A stretch of 34,444 nt of DNA from Ureibacillus thermosphaericus (GCF_012396605.1 NZ_JAAXPW010000032.1:1-34444), one strand, 5' to 3'. Positions 1-7,911 are shown, counted from the first letter of the stretch. Made by a program: numbers and translations. The notes: generated by a model not told the origin, from the sequence alone.

Positions 1-549
1 ATTAGCCATTCTCGGAAAGATATTTGCCATTCGAAAAATTTCCTGCTTCTGCGAGTGGGATATTAGTCAATCTCCATTCGATATTGGCCAACTTCGCCTT
101 GATATTAGCCATTCTCAGAAAAATATTCTGCGAGTGGGATATTAGTCAATCTCTGTTCGATATTAGTCAACTTCGCCTTGATATTAGCCATTCTCGGAAA
201 GATATTTGCCATTCGAAAAATTTCCTGCTTCTGCGAGTGGGATATTAGTCAATCTCCATTCGATATTGGCCAACTTCGCCTTGATATTAGCCATTCTCAG
301 AAAAATATTTGCCATTCGAAAATTTTCCTGCTTCTGCGAGTGGGATATTAGTCAATCTCCATTCGATATTAGTCAACTTCGCCTTGATATTAGCCATTCT
401 CGGAAAGATATTTGCCATTCGAAAAATTTCCTGCTTCTGCGATTAAGATATAAGTCAATCTCTAATCGATATTGGCCAACTTCACCTTGATATTAGCCAC
501 TTTCACGTAAATGTTTGCCAAACAAATAAATCGTTTACGCCATCATTTC
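1..549 (+). repeat. Repeat array 1: 103-bp units of four 21-bp modules plus 19-bp linker
   Basis: Units begin at 59, 138, 241, 344 and 447; a partial unit enters from the left edge with its fourth module at 19-39. Spacing is 103 bp except 59 to 138 (79 bp), where 24 bp of module 4 and linker are missing. Module 1 starts GATATTAGTCAA, module 2 GATATTGGCCAA or GATATTAGTCAA, module 3 GATATTAGCCAT, module 4 GATATTTGCCAT; the linker is TTCCTGCTTCTGCGAGTGG. The last unit (447-549) is degenerate and fades into unique sequence. Short open frames across it change phase at every unit and are not believed. The function is unknown. Confidence 0.93.
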
Positions 550-852
550 AACCACAAATCATTCATCCTTTAATAGCAATTCTCTTCAAAAGACCTTACC
601 CACTAAGCACCTACTACTGCATCTCAACATATACTAATGGGCACAGCTGGATTACGTATTTCAGAAAAATGCTTATCAAATCATGCGAAAGAAATTTTGA
701 TAAATTCGATTTATTAAGCTGAGTTCTTCATCATTTGGAGGTTTTAGTTGCCTCAGATAAAGTTATAAAACACAATTCAAGTATTAATTTCCTCTAATAA
801 ACTCATAAACCTCACTCCAAAAACTAATTACATCATGGAAGAAGGTTGCTCA
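550..852. other. Intergenic stretch without a recognisable gene
   Basis: About 300 AT-rich bases between array 1 and the EamA transporter. I see no gene, no RNA gene and no convincing promoter. A GGAGG at 737-741 precedes a six-codon TTG frame (748-768), which is probably chance. Confidence 0.5.
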
Positions 853-1734
853 TTGACAGAAAGTAAGAATCCGCTCGTCTCCTATTTACTTCTTGCATTG
901 TTAATTATCATTTGGGGAGTTAGCTGGCCTATCTATAAACATGGCGTTAACTTCATGCCCCCACTCATCTTTGCTGGAATCCGTTCATTTATCGCAGGAA
1001 TTATTTTGTTTACCCTTGCTTGGAAAATGCGGCATCTCTTGAAATTTAAAGAACATTGGAAGTTTTACGTAATCTCAGCAATATTAAATAACATTCTCTA
1101 CCTGGGACTTCAAACAGTTGGCATGGTGTATTTGCCAGGTGGATTATTTTCTGTACTAGTATACTTTCAACCAGTTATTCTGGGCATTTTATCTTGGTGG
1201 TTGTTGAATGAAGATATGACCGTTACGAAAATATTTGGCTTAGTGCTTGGATTTATCGGAATTGTGCTTGTAAGCATTGATGGATTAATTATCCACCTTT
1301 CTGCCATTGGTGTTGCACTCGCCCTCGCCACAGCTCTTGCTTGGGCAAGTGGAGTCGTATTTGTCAAAAAATTAAAATCCAGCGTCGACTTTTATTGGAT
1401 GGTCGTTATGCAATTGATACTCGGTGGGGGATCGCTACTTGTTTTAGGATATTTCTTTGAAAATATCAATGCCATCGTTTGGAACATTGACTTAATCAGT
1501 ACCATTATTTGGGGCGGAACAGCAGGAATGGCTGCGGGGCAAGTGATTTATTTTAAATTAATGAATGAAGGTGAAGCAAGCAAAGTCGGTTCCTACACCT
1601 TTTTAGTACCTATTATTTCAGTGGTTGTCAGTGCAATTTTTTTGAATGAAGCCATTACAAAAAATTTATTTATCGGCATGATTTTAGTAGGATCAAGCAT
1701 CTATTTAGTAAATAGACAAAAAGAAAAAACTTAA
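853..1734 (+). CDS. EamA/DMT-family transporter
   Basis: Integral membrane protein of about 293 residues, the usual length for the drug/metabolite transporter superfamily. Hydrophobic segments fill the whole chain in two halves, each ending in the family-typical acidic turn followed by a helix (LNEDMTVTKIFGLVLGFIG and LNEAITKNLFIGMIL), as expected for two five-helix EamA repeats. It probably exports or imports a small metabolite; the substrate cannot be read from sequence. Start choice: an ATG lies at 835 without a ribosome binding site, whereas GAAGAAGG at 838-845 sits 7 bases before an in-frame TTG at 853, so I start there. The gene stands alone between array 1 and the convergent amidohydrolase operon. 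Family call firm, substrate unknown. Confidence 0.9.
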   Translation: MTESKNPLVSYLLLALLIIIWGVSWPIYKHGVNFMPPLIFAGIRSFIAGIILFTLAWKMRHLLKFKEHWKFYVISAILNNILYLGLQTVGMVYLPGGLFSVLVYFQPVILGILSWWLLNEDMTVTKIFGLVLGFIGIVLVSIDGLIIHLSAIGVALALATALAWASGVVFVKKLKSSVDFYWMVVMQLILGGGSLLVLGYFFENINAIVWNIDLISTIIWGGTAGMAAGQVIYFKLMNEGEASKVGSYTFLVPIISVVVSAIFLNEAITKNLFIGMILVGSSIYLVNRQKEKT

Positions 1735-1766
1735 ACTTTGGAAGAATAGTGCTGTTTTATGAAAAT

Positions 1767-1798
1767 AGCGAAGGCATCCTGATTTGGACACCTTCGCT
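1767..1798 (+). terminator. Stem-loop downstream of the EamA gene
   Basis: AGCGAAGGCATCC (1767-1779) pairs with GGACACCTTCGCT (1786-1798) around a 6-base loop, with one mismatch and one wobble. It lies 32 bases after the EamA stop. No clear T-run follows on the plus strand, so termination is likely but not certain. Confidence 0.5.
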
Positions 1799-1995
1799 AA
1801 TCATCTCTATTCCTCTTCAACACCATATAATCAAGAATAACAAACTTCAAATAAAAACCACTTTAAAATGCCTCAACACCAATTTCAACACCGCTATTAC
1901 TACTTCTTCATCCAACCACTGAAAAATTTACCTTTTCCATATCATCTCCTTTCAATAAAATTCATGTTATCTATAGCAAAATAAACTATTGAATA

Positions 1996-2439
1996 CTATT
2001 TAAATTGTCCCGTTAATCTAAATCCGATTTCCGCAATCAATGTAGCTAACAAGAAAGTTCCCGTGTACACAAAAAGTGATACGACAACAATTCGCCAGCC
2101 GAGCTTTTTAAATTCTTTTAAATCTTTTCCAAATGATAGACCCGCATAAGCTAAAATTGGAGTTGCTAACGCCATAAAGTTAATTTGCGTTGTGGCATCT
2201 ACAATTGTTTGTTGCCAAGGGAAAATCGCTGAAGTCACAAATAACGCAATAACGGACACCCAAATAACTACTGGAATTTTTAATGGAACAATTTTTTCAA
2301 TGGCATAACCTAAAATCGTAATTGCCGCAATAATCATCATTCCAGGTAAAGCATCAATTGGAGAGACACCATATCCAATCCAGTTCCCTACTATCGCAAT
2401 GATTCCAATCAATATGAACGTTAATGTTTTATCCAACAT
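1996..2439 (-). CDS. Small integral membrane protein, partner of the DUF3100 protein
   Basis: A 147-residue protein with about four to five hydrophobic segments and almost no soluble part; I do not recognise a named family with certainty. It is the last gene of the five-gene amidohydrolase operon and begins 25 bases after the DUF3100 gene, so the two probably form a two-subunit transporter, with this as the smaller subunit. The ATG at 2439 is preceded by a GTGGGGGT ribosome binding site. Feeding the operon's soluble enzymes with substrate is the obvious role, but that is inference from gene order alone. Confidence 0.75.
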   Translation of the reverse strand: MLDKTLTFILIGIIAIVGNWIGYGVSPIDALPGMMIIAAITILGYAIEKIVPLKIPVVIWVSVIALFVTSAIFPWQQTIVDATTQINFMALATPILAYAGLSFGKDLKEFKKLGWRIVVVSLFVYTGTFLLATLIAEIGFRLTGQFK

Positions 2440-2464
2440 ATATGTGTACCCCCACTTAGCTCAA

Positions 2465-3280
2465 TTAATTTTCACCATCTGTTTGAATTCTAGAACGTCT
2501 CCCCAAGATTGGTTCCAAATGTTTATATAAGAAATTTGTAAATGGTAGAGAGAAAACAACGCATACAAACGTACCAACAATCGTTGTAATTAAGTTAGCA
2601 GCCCCAGCAAACACTGCGATATCATCACTAGCTTCCGGGAAAATAATGGCTAATGCACCGGTCATTGCAGCCATCATACTACCGGATCCTACCCCAGCTC
2701 CCATCGCGAGAGAAATTGGATGGAACCAGCCGATACTTGCTATTAAACTAGCAAGTAAAGATAAATAGAGTGCTCCAAATAATGTTCCGCAAATATAAAC
2801 GCCGATGGCACCGCGAGATTCAGGAGAGTCTGCACCATATTTTTCTGCTATAATCGCTAAATTCGGTTCCCGGTCGATGGAAAATGTCGCACCGATTGCT
2901 TCCCGTTTCATCCCAATTAGTAGAGCAACAGGTAAACCAAATACAATCGTTCCTAAAAAGTGACCTACCTCTTGCAACGTTAATGTTAACCCAGCATCTA
3001 ATAATTGCGGGATAGAAGGCCCCATCAACGTACCTAACTTTGCAACGAATAACATAAAGGAGATTCCCAATATTTTTGAAGCAATATCCATCTCTTTATC
3101 GGATAAAATTTTAAATCTTGGCAAACTAATGATTGCTCCCAAAATTAACGCATACAGCATCGGGAAGAAGGCAATCGCTCCAACCCCAATGTTTAAACTT
3201 TTTACCCCAATAAATTCAGCAATACATACTAATACAAATACGAATGCATGGATTTTCCAGTTTAAGAGTTCCCTCATCAT
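2465..3280 (-). CDS. DUF3100-type multi-pass membrane protein
   Basis: A 271-residue protein with about eight to nine hydrophobic segments. The N-terminal pattern (LLNWKIHAFVFVLVC, then a Gly/Ile-rich stretch and FFPMLYALILGAI) and the Gly/Ala/Met-rich AMGAGVGSGSMMAAMTGAL are what I associate with DUF3100 membrane proteins, a family of unknown substrate. AAGGAG ends 4 bases before the ATG at 3280 and 7 before the in-frame ATG at 3277, so either may be used. It lies between the dehydrogenase-like gene (23 bases upstream) and the small membrane protein (25 bases downstream). Likely role: uptake of the amidohydrolase substrate, inferred from context only. Confidence 0.75.
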   Translation of the reverse strand: MMRELLNWKIHAFVFVLVCIAEFIGVKSLNIGVGAIAFFPMLYALILGAIISLPRFKILSDKEMDIASKILGISFMLFVAKLGTLMGPSIPQLLDAGLTLTLQEVGHFLGTIVFGLPVALLIGMKREAIGATFSIDREPNLAIIAEKYGADSPESRGAIGVYICGTLFGALYLSLLASLIASIGWFHPISLAMGAGVGSGSMMAAMTGALAIIFPEASDDIAVFAGAANLITTIVGTFVCVVFSLPFTNFLYKHLEPILGRRSRIQTDGEN

Positions 3281-3303
3281 TCCACTCCTTTAAAGCTCAA
3301 TAA

Positions 3304-4176
3304 TTACGTAGTTGATAAAACCAATTTTTCAATAAATTGGCAAACTGCGGTTGTATCTTTGCTACCAAGTCCTTGAGATTTGGCAGCTTCAAAAAGTTGA
3401 TACGTTTGTGCTCCCAATAAAACAGGAACTTGTAACTCTGCAGCTGTTTTTGTATAGAGAGAAACATCCTTATGCATATGGTCCAAACTAAACAAAACAT
3501 TGTCATACGCTTTCTTTAAAATATTGTCTCCAAAAACTGCAAGAACTCTTGAAGCACTTCCTTTTGAAAGGATTTCTTCTAATTTTTCTAAATCTAAGCC
3601 AGCTTTTGATGCAACTGTATATGCCTCCCCAATGCTTGCAATGGTTGATGCAACGACGATATTATGACAAAGTTTTGCAATTTGGCCGTTTCCGTTTTTC
3701 CCTAAATAAATGATGTCCTTCCCTACAACCTGCAAAATAGGAAGAATTTCATTAAACTTCTCTTGATCACCAGCAACCATCAATGTCAATGTGCCATTTC
3801 TCGCTCCATTAGGCCCACCACTTACTGGTGAGTCAAAAAAATACATTCCTTTTTCATTGTAAATCGATGCGATTTCTATCGCTGTGCCAGCATCTGTTGT
3901 GCTCATATCTACAATTACAGAACCAGGTTTTAACACATTTAATAATGCATTTAAATACACATCTTTTACGGCTTCAACTGTCGGTAACGATGAAATAATG
4001 AACTCCACTTTCTCCCCTAATTGTTGAAGAGAATCAACTGCAATGCCCTCATTTTCTTGGATCCAATCTTTTACTTGTGGATTTGTATCGTAAATATATA
4101 CGTCATCCTTATTTTGAATGTAGTTGTAGGCAATGCCTTTTCCCATAAGTCCGCAGCCGATTATTCCAATCTTCAC
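3304..4176 (-). CDS. NAD(P)-dependent oxidoreductase, 3-hydroxyisobutyrate dehydrogenase family
   Basis: About 290 residues, normal for beta-hydroxyacid dehydrogenases (3-hydroxyisobutyrate dehydrogenase, tartronate semialdehyde reductase). The Rossmann motif GCGLMGKG is at residues 7-14, the substrate signature DSPVSGGPNGARNG near 115-128, and the catalytic Lys168 with Asn172 in AKLCHN. It should oxidise or reduce a short beta-hydroxy acid in the cytoplasm. Start choice: an ATG at 4182 directly abuts GGGGGG and cannot use it; the GTG two codons later (4176) has the right 6-base spacing. The downstream neighbour is the DUF3100 gene, the upstream one the CMD-like gene, so it probably handles a product of amide hydrolysis. 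The exact substrate is unknown. Confidence 0.88.
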   Translation of the reverse strand: MKIGIIGCGLMGKGIAYNYIQNKDDVYIYDTNPQVKDWIQENEGIAVDSLQQLGEKVEFIISSLPTVEAVKDVYLNALLNVLKPGSVIVDMSTTDAGTAIEIASIYNEKGMYFFDSPVSGGPNGARNGTLTLMVAGDQEKFNEILPILQVVGKDIIYLGKNGNGQIAKLCHNIVVASTIASIGEAYTVASKAGLDLEKLEEILSKGSASRVLAVFGDNILKKAYDNVLFSLDHMHKDVSLYTKTAAELQVPVLLGAQTYQLFEAAKSQGLGSKDTTAVCQFIEKLVLSTT

Positions 4177-4199
4177 ACACATCCCCCCGTGAATGGAAA

Positions 4200-4604
4200 C
4201 TATTTACTTTCTATTTCTTTAAAAAATTCGAGTGCTGTCGCAATCCCATTTCCTGCTGCAGGAATGCCGCAATAAACGGCACATTGTAAGAAGACCTCCT
4301 CTATCTCTTCCTTTGTACAGCCATTATTGATAGCCCCTTGCAAATGAATTTTTAGTTCGTGTTGATAATTTAATGCTGTTAACAATGCTATATTAATTAA
4401 ACTTCTCGTTTTTCGATCGAGATTTGGGCGATTCCATATTTCTCCCCAACAATACTGCATAGCCAGTTCATGAAAAGAACGATTAAACTCATTCGTATTC
4501 CTAATGAACTGTTGGACATTTTCCTCGCCTAAAACTTCCTCTCTTGCTTTAAACCCTTCTTTATACATTTCTCTAAACGTTTCTTTAAATTTTTCTATCG
4601 TCAC
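4200..4604 (-). CDS. Carboxymuconolactone decarboxylase-family protein
   Basis: About 134 residues, helical, with the PcaC-type pattern: a central helix DRKTRSLINIALLTALN, HLQGAINNGCTKEEIEEVFLQ, then YCGIPAAGNGIATALEFF. No CxxC pair is present, so it is not an AhpD-type peroxidase. Members act as decarboxylases of gamma-carboxymuconolactone-like compounds or are uncharacterised operon partners. Start choice: the frame is open to an ATG at 4664, but GGGGTG lies 6 bases before an in-frame GTG at 4604 in the same arrangement as the next gene (G-rich SD, then TTGTGTGTG versus ATGTGTGTG). It is the second gene of the operon; 96 bases separate it from the amidohydrolase and 23 from the dehydrogenase. 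Confidence 0.85.
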   Translation of the reverse strand: MTIEKFKETFREMYKEGFKAREEVLGEENVQQFIRNTNEFNRSFHELAMQYCWGEIWNRPNLDRKTRSLINIALLTALNYQHELKIHLQGAINNGCTKEEIEEVFLQCAVYCGIPAAGNGIATALEFFKEIESK

Positions 4605-4700
4605 ACACAACACCCCGCGATATTTTTGAAATGGACTAATTCGTCTCCATGCTCTGTTAGGCATGATTCCTATATGAATTCATGCAATAAAAAACCCGTT

Positions 4701-5900
4701 TTATTTTTTAATAAATGGCGTTGTAGCTAATGCAATATATAAAGCAATGCCAAATTTCATCGCTTCTGCATTAGGTAAAAATTTCTCATGATGGAGTTTA
4801 TAGGAACCCCCTTCATCATCTCCAACACCTAAAAACAAAAATGCACCCGGCACATGCTCAAGATAGTAAGCAAAATCTTCACTTGCCATACTTGGCTTTT
4901 CTAATATCTCTACAGCATCCGATCCAAATAATGCTTCTGCTAATTGTTGGGCATGTAACACATATTGTTTTGTATTGTTTGTAACGGGATAGCCAAAGTT
5001 GTATATGATATCTGCCTCAAGACGTAACGCGCTGCTCATGCCATAAATAATTCTCAAAAACTTTTTTTGAATATCTTTTCTTGTCTTATCACTCAACGTT
5101 CGAACAGTTCCTTTAAATACAGCTTTTTCTGGAATAATATTAAAGGCATTTCCAGCTTCCAGTTTCCCGATCGTAATCACCGCTGAATCTACCGGATCTA
5201 TTTCTCTACTAATCACACTTTGTAAAGATGCAATAATATTGGCACTGCCAACAATGGCATCAATTCCTTGATGTGGAGCTGCTCCATGACCAGCTTGACC
5301 AGTCAGTGCCACTTCAAATGTATCCATGCTCGCCATTAATGGCCCACTCTTAAAACCTATTTTTCCAATTGGTAGATCAGGCCACACATGAAAGCCATAA
5401 ATGTAATCCACATTCGGATTAGTTAATGCACCATCTTGTATCATATATTTCGCACCAGCCAACATTTCTTCTGCCGGTTGAAAAATAAATTTAATTGTTC
5501 CAGCTATATGATCTTTGTATTTTGAAAGAATTTTCGCCGCACCGAGTAACATGGCCATGTGCATATCATGTCCACATGCATGCATTGCCTGTTCATGTTG
5601 TGACGCAAAATCTACCCCTGTACATTCTTTAATCGGCAATGCATCCATATCCGCGCGCAATCCAATAACCGGCCCCTCTTTCCCACCTTTTAATATGCCG
5701 ACCACTCCAGTTTTCGCATATCCTGATTGCACTTCTATACCACAATTATTTAGAAAGTTTTTTACGATTTGAGATGTTTTATGTAAATCAAATCCGATTT
5801 CAGGGTATTTGTGTAAAGTCTTACGCAATTCAACAATTTCATCAAACTCATCTTCTATCCATTGTTGTATTAAATCAGAAGATAAAATGGTTTGGTTCAT
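4701..5900 (-). CDS. M20 (M20D-type) metal-dependent amidohydrolase
   Basis: A 399-residue cytoplasmic hydrolase of the family that includes hippurate hydrolase, N-acyl-L-amino acid amidohydrolases and IAA-amino acid hydrolases. Metal-site residues are visible: Cys109 and His111 in MHACGHDMH, Glu144/Glu145 in QPAEE, His171 in GFHVWPD, and the C-terminal His370/His371 in KLHHEKF. The lid domain motif GQAGHGAAPHQGIDA is present. Nothing is truncated. TAGGAGGGAG precedes the ATG. It is the first gene of the leftward operon and divergent from the regulator at 6125, which probably controls it. It should release an amine or amino acid from an N-acyl substrate; which one is not visible. Confidence 0.93.
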   Translation of the reverse strand: MNQTILSSDLIQQWIEDEFDEIVELRKTLHKYPEIGFDLHKTSQIVKNFLNNCGIEVQSGYAKTGVVGILKGGKEGPVIGLRADMDALPIKECTGVDFASQHEQAMHACGHDMHMAMLLGAAKILSKYKDHIAGTIKFIFQPAEEMLAGAKYMIQDGALTNPNVDYIYGFHVWPDLPIGKIGFKSGPLMASMDTFEVALTGQAGHGAAPHQGIDAIVGSANIIASLQSVISREIDPVDSAVITIGKLEAGNAFNIIPEKAVFKGTVRTLSDKTRKDIQKKFLRIIYGMSSALRLEADIIYNFGYPVTNNTKQYVLHAQQLAEALFGSDAVEILEKPSMASEDFAYYLEHVPGAFLFLGVGDDEGGSYKLHHEKFLPNAEAMKFGIALYIALATTPFIKK

Positions 5901-6020
5901 CAGACTCCCTCCTATCCAGATTCAAAAGAGTAATATATTTATGGACAGGTTGATAAATAGTCCTAAAAATATTAAGAACAAATTAGCACATTTTCTATTA
6001 TTTGTAAATATTCAATTTTC

Positions 6021-6054
6021 AGTATTTTAGAAATACTAAAAATTGACTAGTCAA
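6021..6054. promoter_or_regulatory. Two palindromes in the divergent control region
   Basis: AGTATTT-TAG-AAATACT (6021-6037) is a perfect 7-3-7 inverted repeat, and TTGACTAGTCAA (6043-6054) is a perfect 12-bp palindrome 5 bases further on. Both lie between the divergent amidohydrolase and regulator genes. They are candidate operators for the adjacent regulator, by position and symmetry only. Confidence 0.5.
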
Positions 6055-6061
6055 AATCTCA

Positions 6062-6090
6062 TTGTAAAAAGCAAATATTTCTTATAAAAT
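6062..6090 (+). promoter_or_regulatory. Possible sigma-A promoter of the regulator gene
   Basis: TTGTAA (6062-6067), 17-base spacer, TAAAAT (6085-6090), followed by the AGGGAG ribosome binding site at 6114-6119. The fit to consensus is modest. The TTGACTAGTCAA palindrome lies just upstream of it. Confidence 0.4.
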
Positions 6091-6124
6091 TTTTCTAAAA
6101 GCATATTTGAGGCAGGGAGAAATA

Positions 6125-7468
6125 ATGGTTGTATACAATATTGGAATCGTCGGGCCAGAAGATCTTGCAACAAAATTTAAAACACAGCTAGAGGAATTAA
6201 ACTTGCTCAATGTATCCATTAACCTTTCAATTGTAAATCAATTTGAGGATACGAAGAAATTAGAGCTCTCTTTTGTCGAAAAATGCGATTTATTATGTTT
6301 TATGGGGCCAATTGGTTATGAAATATATCGTGAAGAAATTGTTCCTCGACTGAAAACAATCCCTCCTATCTCATTACATATTCGTTATGATAGCTCCGCT
6401 CTATACTTATGTCTTTATAAACTGTTAAGCAAAAAACAAGGGGATATTAATTTATTTACACCTTTTTCCATAGACTTATTAGCTGAAAAAGAGGTTAAAG
6501 TTGCACTTGAGGAAATCGATTTATCGCCCGATCATTATTTTCTAATTCATGGCGATACTTCCTATACAACAGAACACTGGGCAAATATTCACGAAGAATA
6601 TTACCGGAAAGGAAAAACGAAATATGCAATTACTTGTTTGACAAGTGTTGCCTATGAACTTCAAAAACGCCAAGTTCCAGTGATGCGCATTAAACCAACT
6701 TACGCTGCAATCTCAATGACAACCGAAATATTAATCGCAAAATTAGAACAATTAATTAGCAATGAGCTCAAAACCATTGCCATATTAGTCAAATGGCACG
6801 AAGCAGATCGCCGTCCAAAAAATCGATATACATTTTATAAGCAAAAATTAAAGTTCCAAGAAGCCATTATTAATTTTTGTGAGAAATATGAAATGTCACT
6901 CACTTTCGAAAACGATTTCAAAGCCATACTTTATACAAATCAATCAATTTTAAAAGAACTTACCAAAAATTATAAAGTGTTCCCTTTTACAAAAGAGATT
7001 GAGGAAATTTTAGGAACGAGAATCTCGATCGGTATCGGTGTTGGAAATGATGCAGCCCGTGCTGAAATTTATGCAAATCGTGCGTTAAAATTTGCTGAAG
7101 CAAAGCATACTTCGACCACATACTTAGCATATCAAAATGGCAGCATTATAGGGCCATTAAACAGTGAAGAAGTAGAACCCCTTTCCTTTTCAACGCATTT
7201 GAATAATCGTCATTTACAAGATATTGCAAAGAAGACTTCATTAAGTGCCATTACAATTTCAAAATTACGCTCACTTATTCAAAATCAAGAACATCCATAT
7301 ATAACAAGCCATCAAATTGCTGAAGCATTTGACATATCATTGCGCACAGCCAATCGAATATTACACACATTAGAAAGCTATCGATTTGCGAAAGTAATAG
7401 GTGAAGAACAACCTCCTGGAAGAGGTAGACCAAGAAAGCTATACGAACTGAAATTGACGGAAGAGTGA
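6125..7468 (+). CDS. Transcriptional regulator with degenerate GGDEF-like domain and C-terminal winged helix
   Basis: About 447 residues. I see an N-terminal alpha/beta region (about 1-190), a central region whose end, RISIGIGVGNDAARAEIYANRALKFA, resembles the SxGxG and Ala-rich helix of a GGDEF/nucleotide-cyclase fold without catalytic residues, and a C-terminal helix-turn-helix (about 375-447: ITSHQIAEAFDISLRTANRIL, then a basic GRGRPRKLYEL wing). The layout recalls PucR/CdaR-type regulators with degenerate GGDEF-like domains, but the order and HTH type differ. It probably senses a small molecule and controls the divergent amidohydrolase operon. Start choice: a TTG at 6107 has no SD; AGGGAG (6114-6119) precedes the ATG at 6125. 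Array 2 begins 13 bases after its stop. Confidence 0.85.
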   Translation: MVVYNIGIVGPEDLATKFKTQLEELNLLNVSINLSIVNQFEDTKKLELSFVEKCDLLCFMGPIGYEIYREEIVPRLKTIPPISLHIRYDSSALYLCLYKLLSKKQGDINLFTPFSIDLLAEKEVKVALEEIDLSPDHYFLIHGDTSYTTEHWANIHEEYYRKGKTKYAITCLTSVAYELQKRQVPVMRIKPTYAAISMTTEILIAKLEQLISNELKTIAILVKWHEADRRPKNRYTFYKQKLKFQEAIINFCEKYEMSLTFENDFKAILYTNQSILKELTKNYKVFPFTKEIEEILGTRISIGIGVGNDAARAEIYANRALKFAEAKHTSTTYLAYQNGSIIGPLNSEEVEPLSFSTHLNNRHLQDIAKKTSLSAITISKLRSLIQNQEHPYITSHQIAEAFDISLRTANRILHTLESYRFAKVIGEEQPPGRGRPRKLYELKLTEE

Positions 7469-7481
7469 TTGGATTTCGGAT

Positions 7482-7893
7482 TTGGCTATTATTTTACCTG
7501 GGTTGGCTATTATCTTGGGCAGGTTGGCTATTATCTTATTGGATTTGACTATTATCCTTTCTTTGCTGGAGCGAATTTTCGGCTTTGGCTATTATTTTAC
7601 CTAGATTGACTATTATCTTGGCCGAGTTGGCTATTATCCCTTTGAATTTGACTATTATTTCATTTCTGCTGGAGCAAATTTTTGGCTTTGGCTATTATTT
7701 TACCTAGATTGACTATTATCTTCGGCGAGTTGGCTATTATCCCTTTGAATTTGACTATTATTTCATTTCTGCTGGAGCAAATTTTTGGCTTTGGCTATTA
7801 TTTTACCTAGATTGACTATTATCTCGGCCGAGTTGGCTATTATCTCTTTGAATTTGACTATTATCTTATCTTTACTAAAGTGATTTCTCGGTT
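7482..7893 (-). repeat. Repeat array 2: four 103-bp units, inverted relative to arrays 1 and 3
   Basis: Units start at 7482, 7585, 7688 and 7791, exactly 103 bp apart. Read on the minus strand each unit is GATAATAGTCAA, GATAATAGCCAA, GATAATAGTCAA, AATAATAGCCAA, each within a 21-bp module, then a 19-bp linker. In the 7482 unit the third module has C instead of T, and in the 7791 unit the outer linker (7875-7893) is degenerate. Units 2 and 3 are nearly identical. The array fills the gap between two convergent genes (regulator and the small gene at 7912). Confidence 0.93.
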
Positions 7894-7911
7894 TTTACTT
7901 ACAATTTTTTC

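Noticed and set aside
24-490. Two overlapping plus-strand frames encoding DISQ/DISH heptads
   Set aside because: They run across array 1, lack ribosome binding sites, repeat the same peptide in successive units after a frame change, and are fully explained by the 21-bp modules.
1-549. Plasmid-type replication iterons or an origin
   Set aside because: 21-bp iterons are typical there, but there is no replication gene nearby, the modules are grouped in fours with a linker, and three such arrays lie in an ordinary chromosomal locus.
748-768. Six-codon TTG leader peptide after GGAGG at 737-741
   Set aside because: Short, no link to a downstream attenuator, and such matches arise by chance in AT-rich DNA.
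4681-4700. Terminator between the amidohydrolase and the CMD-like gene
   Set aside because: The AT-rich run AAAAAACCCGTTTTATTTT has no stable GC-containing stem; the genes are better read as one operon.
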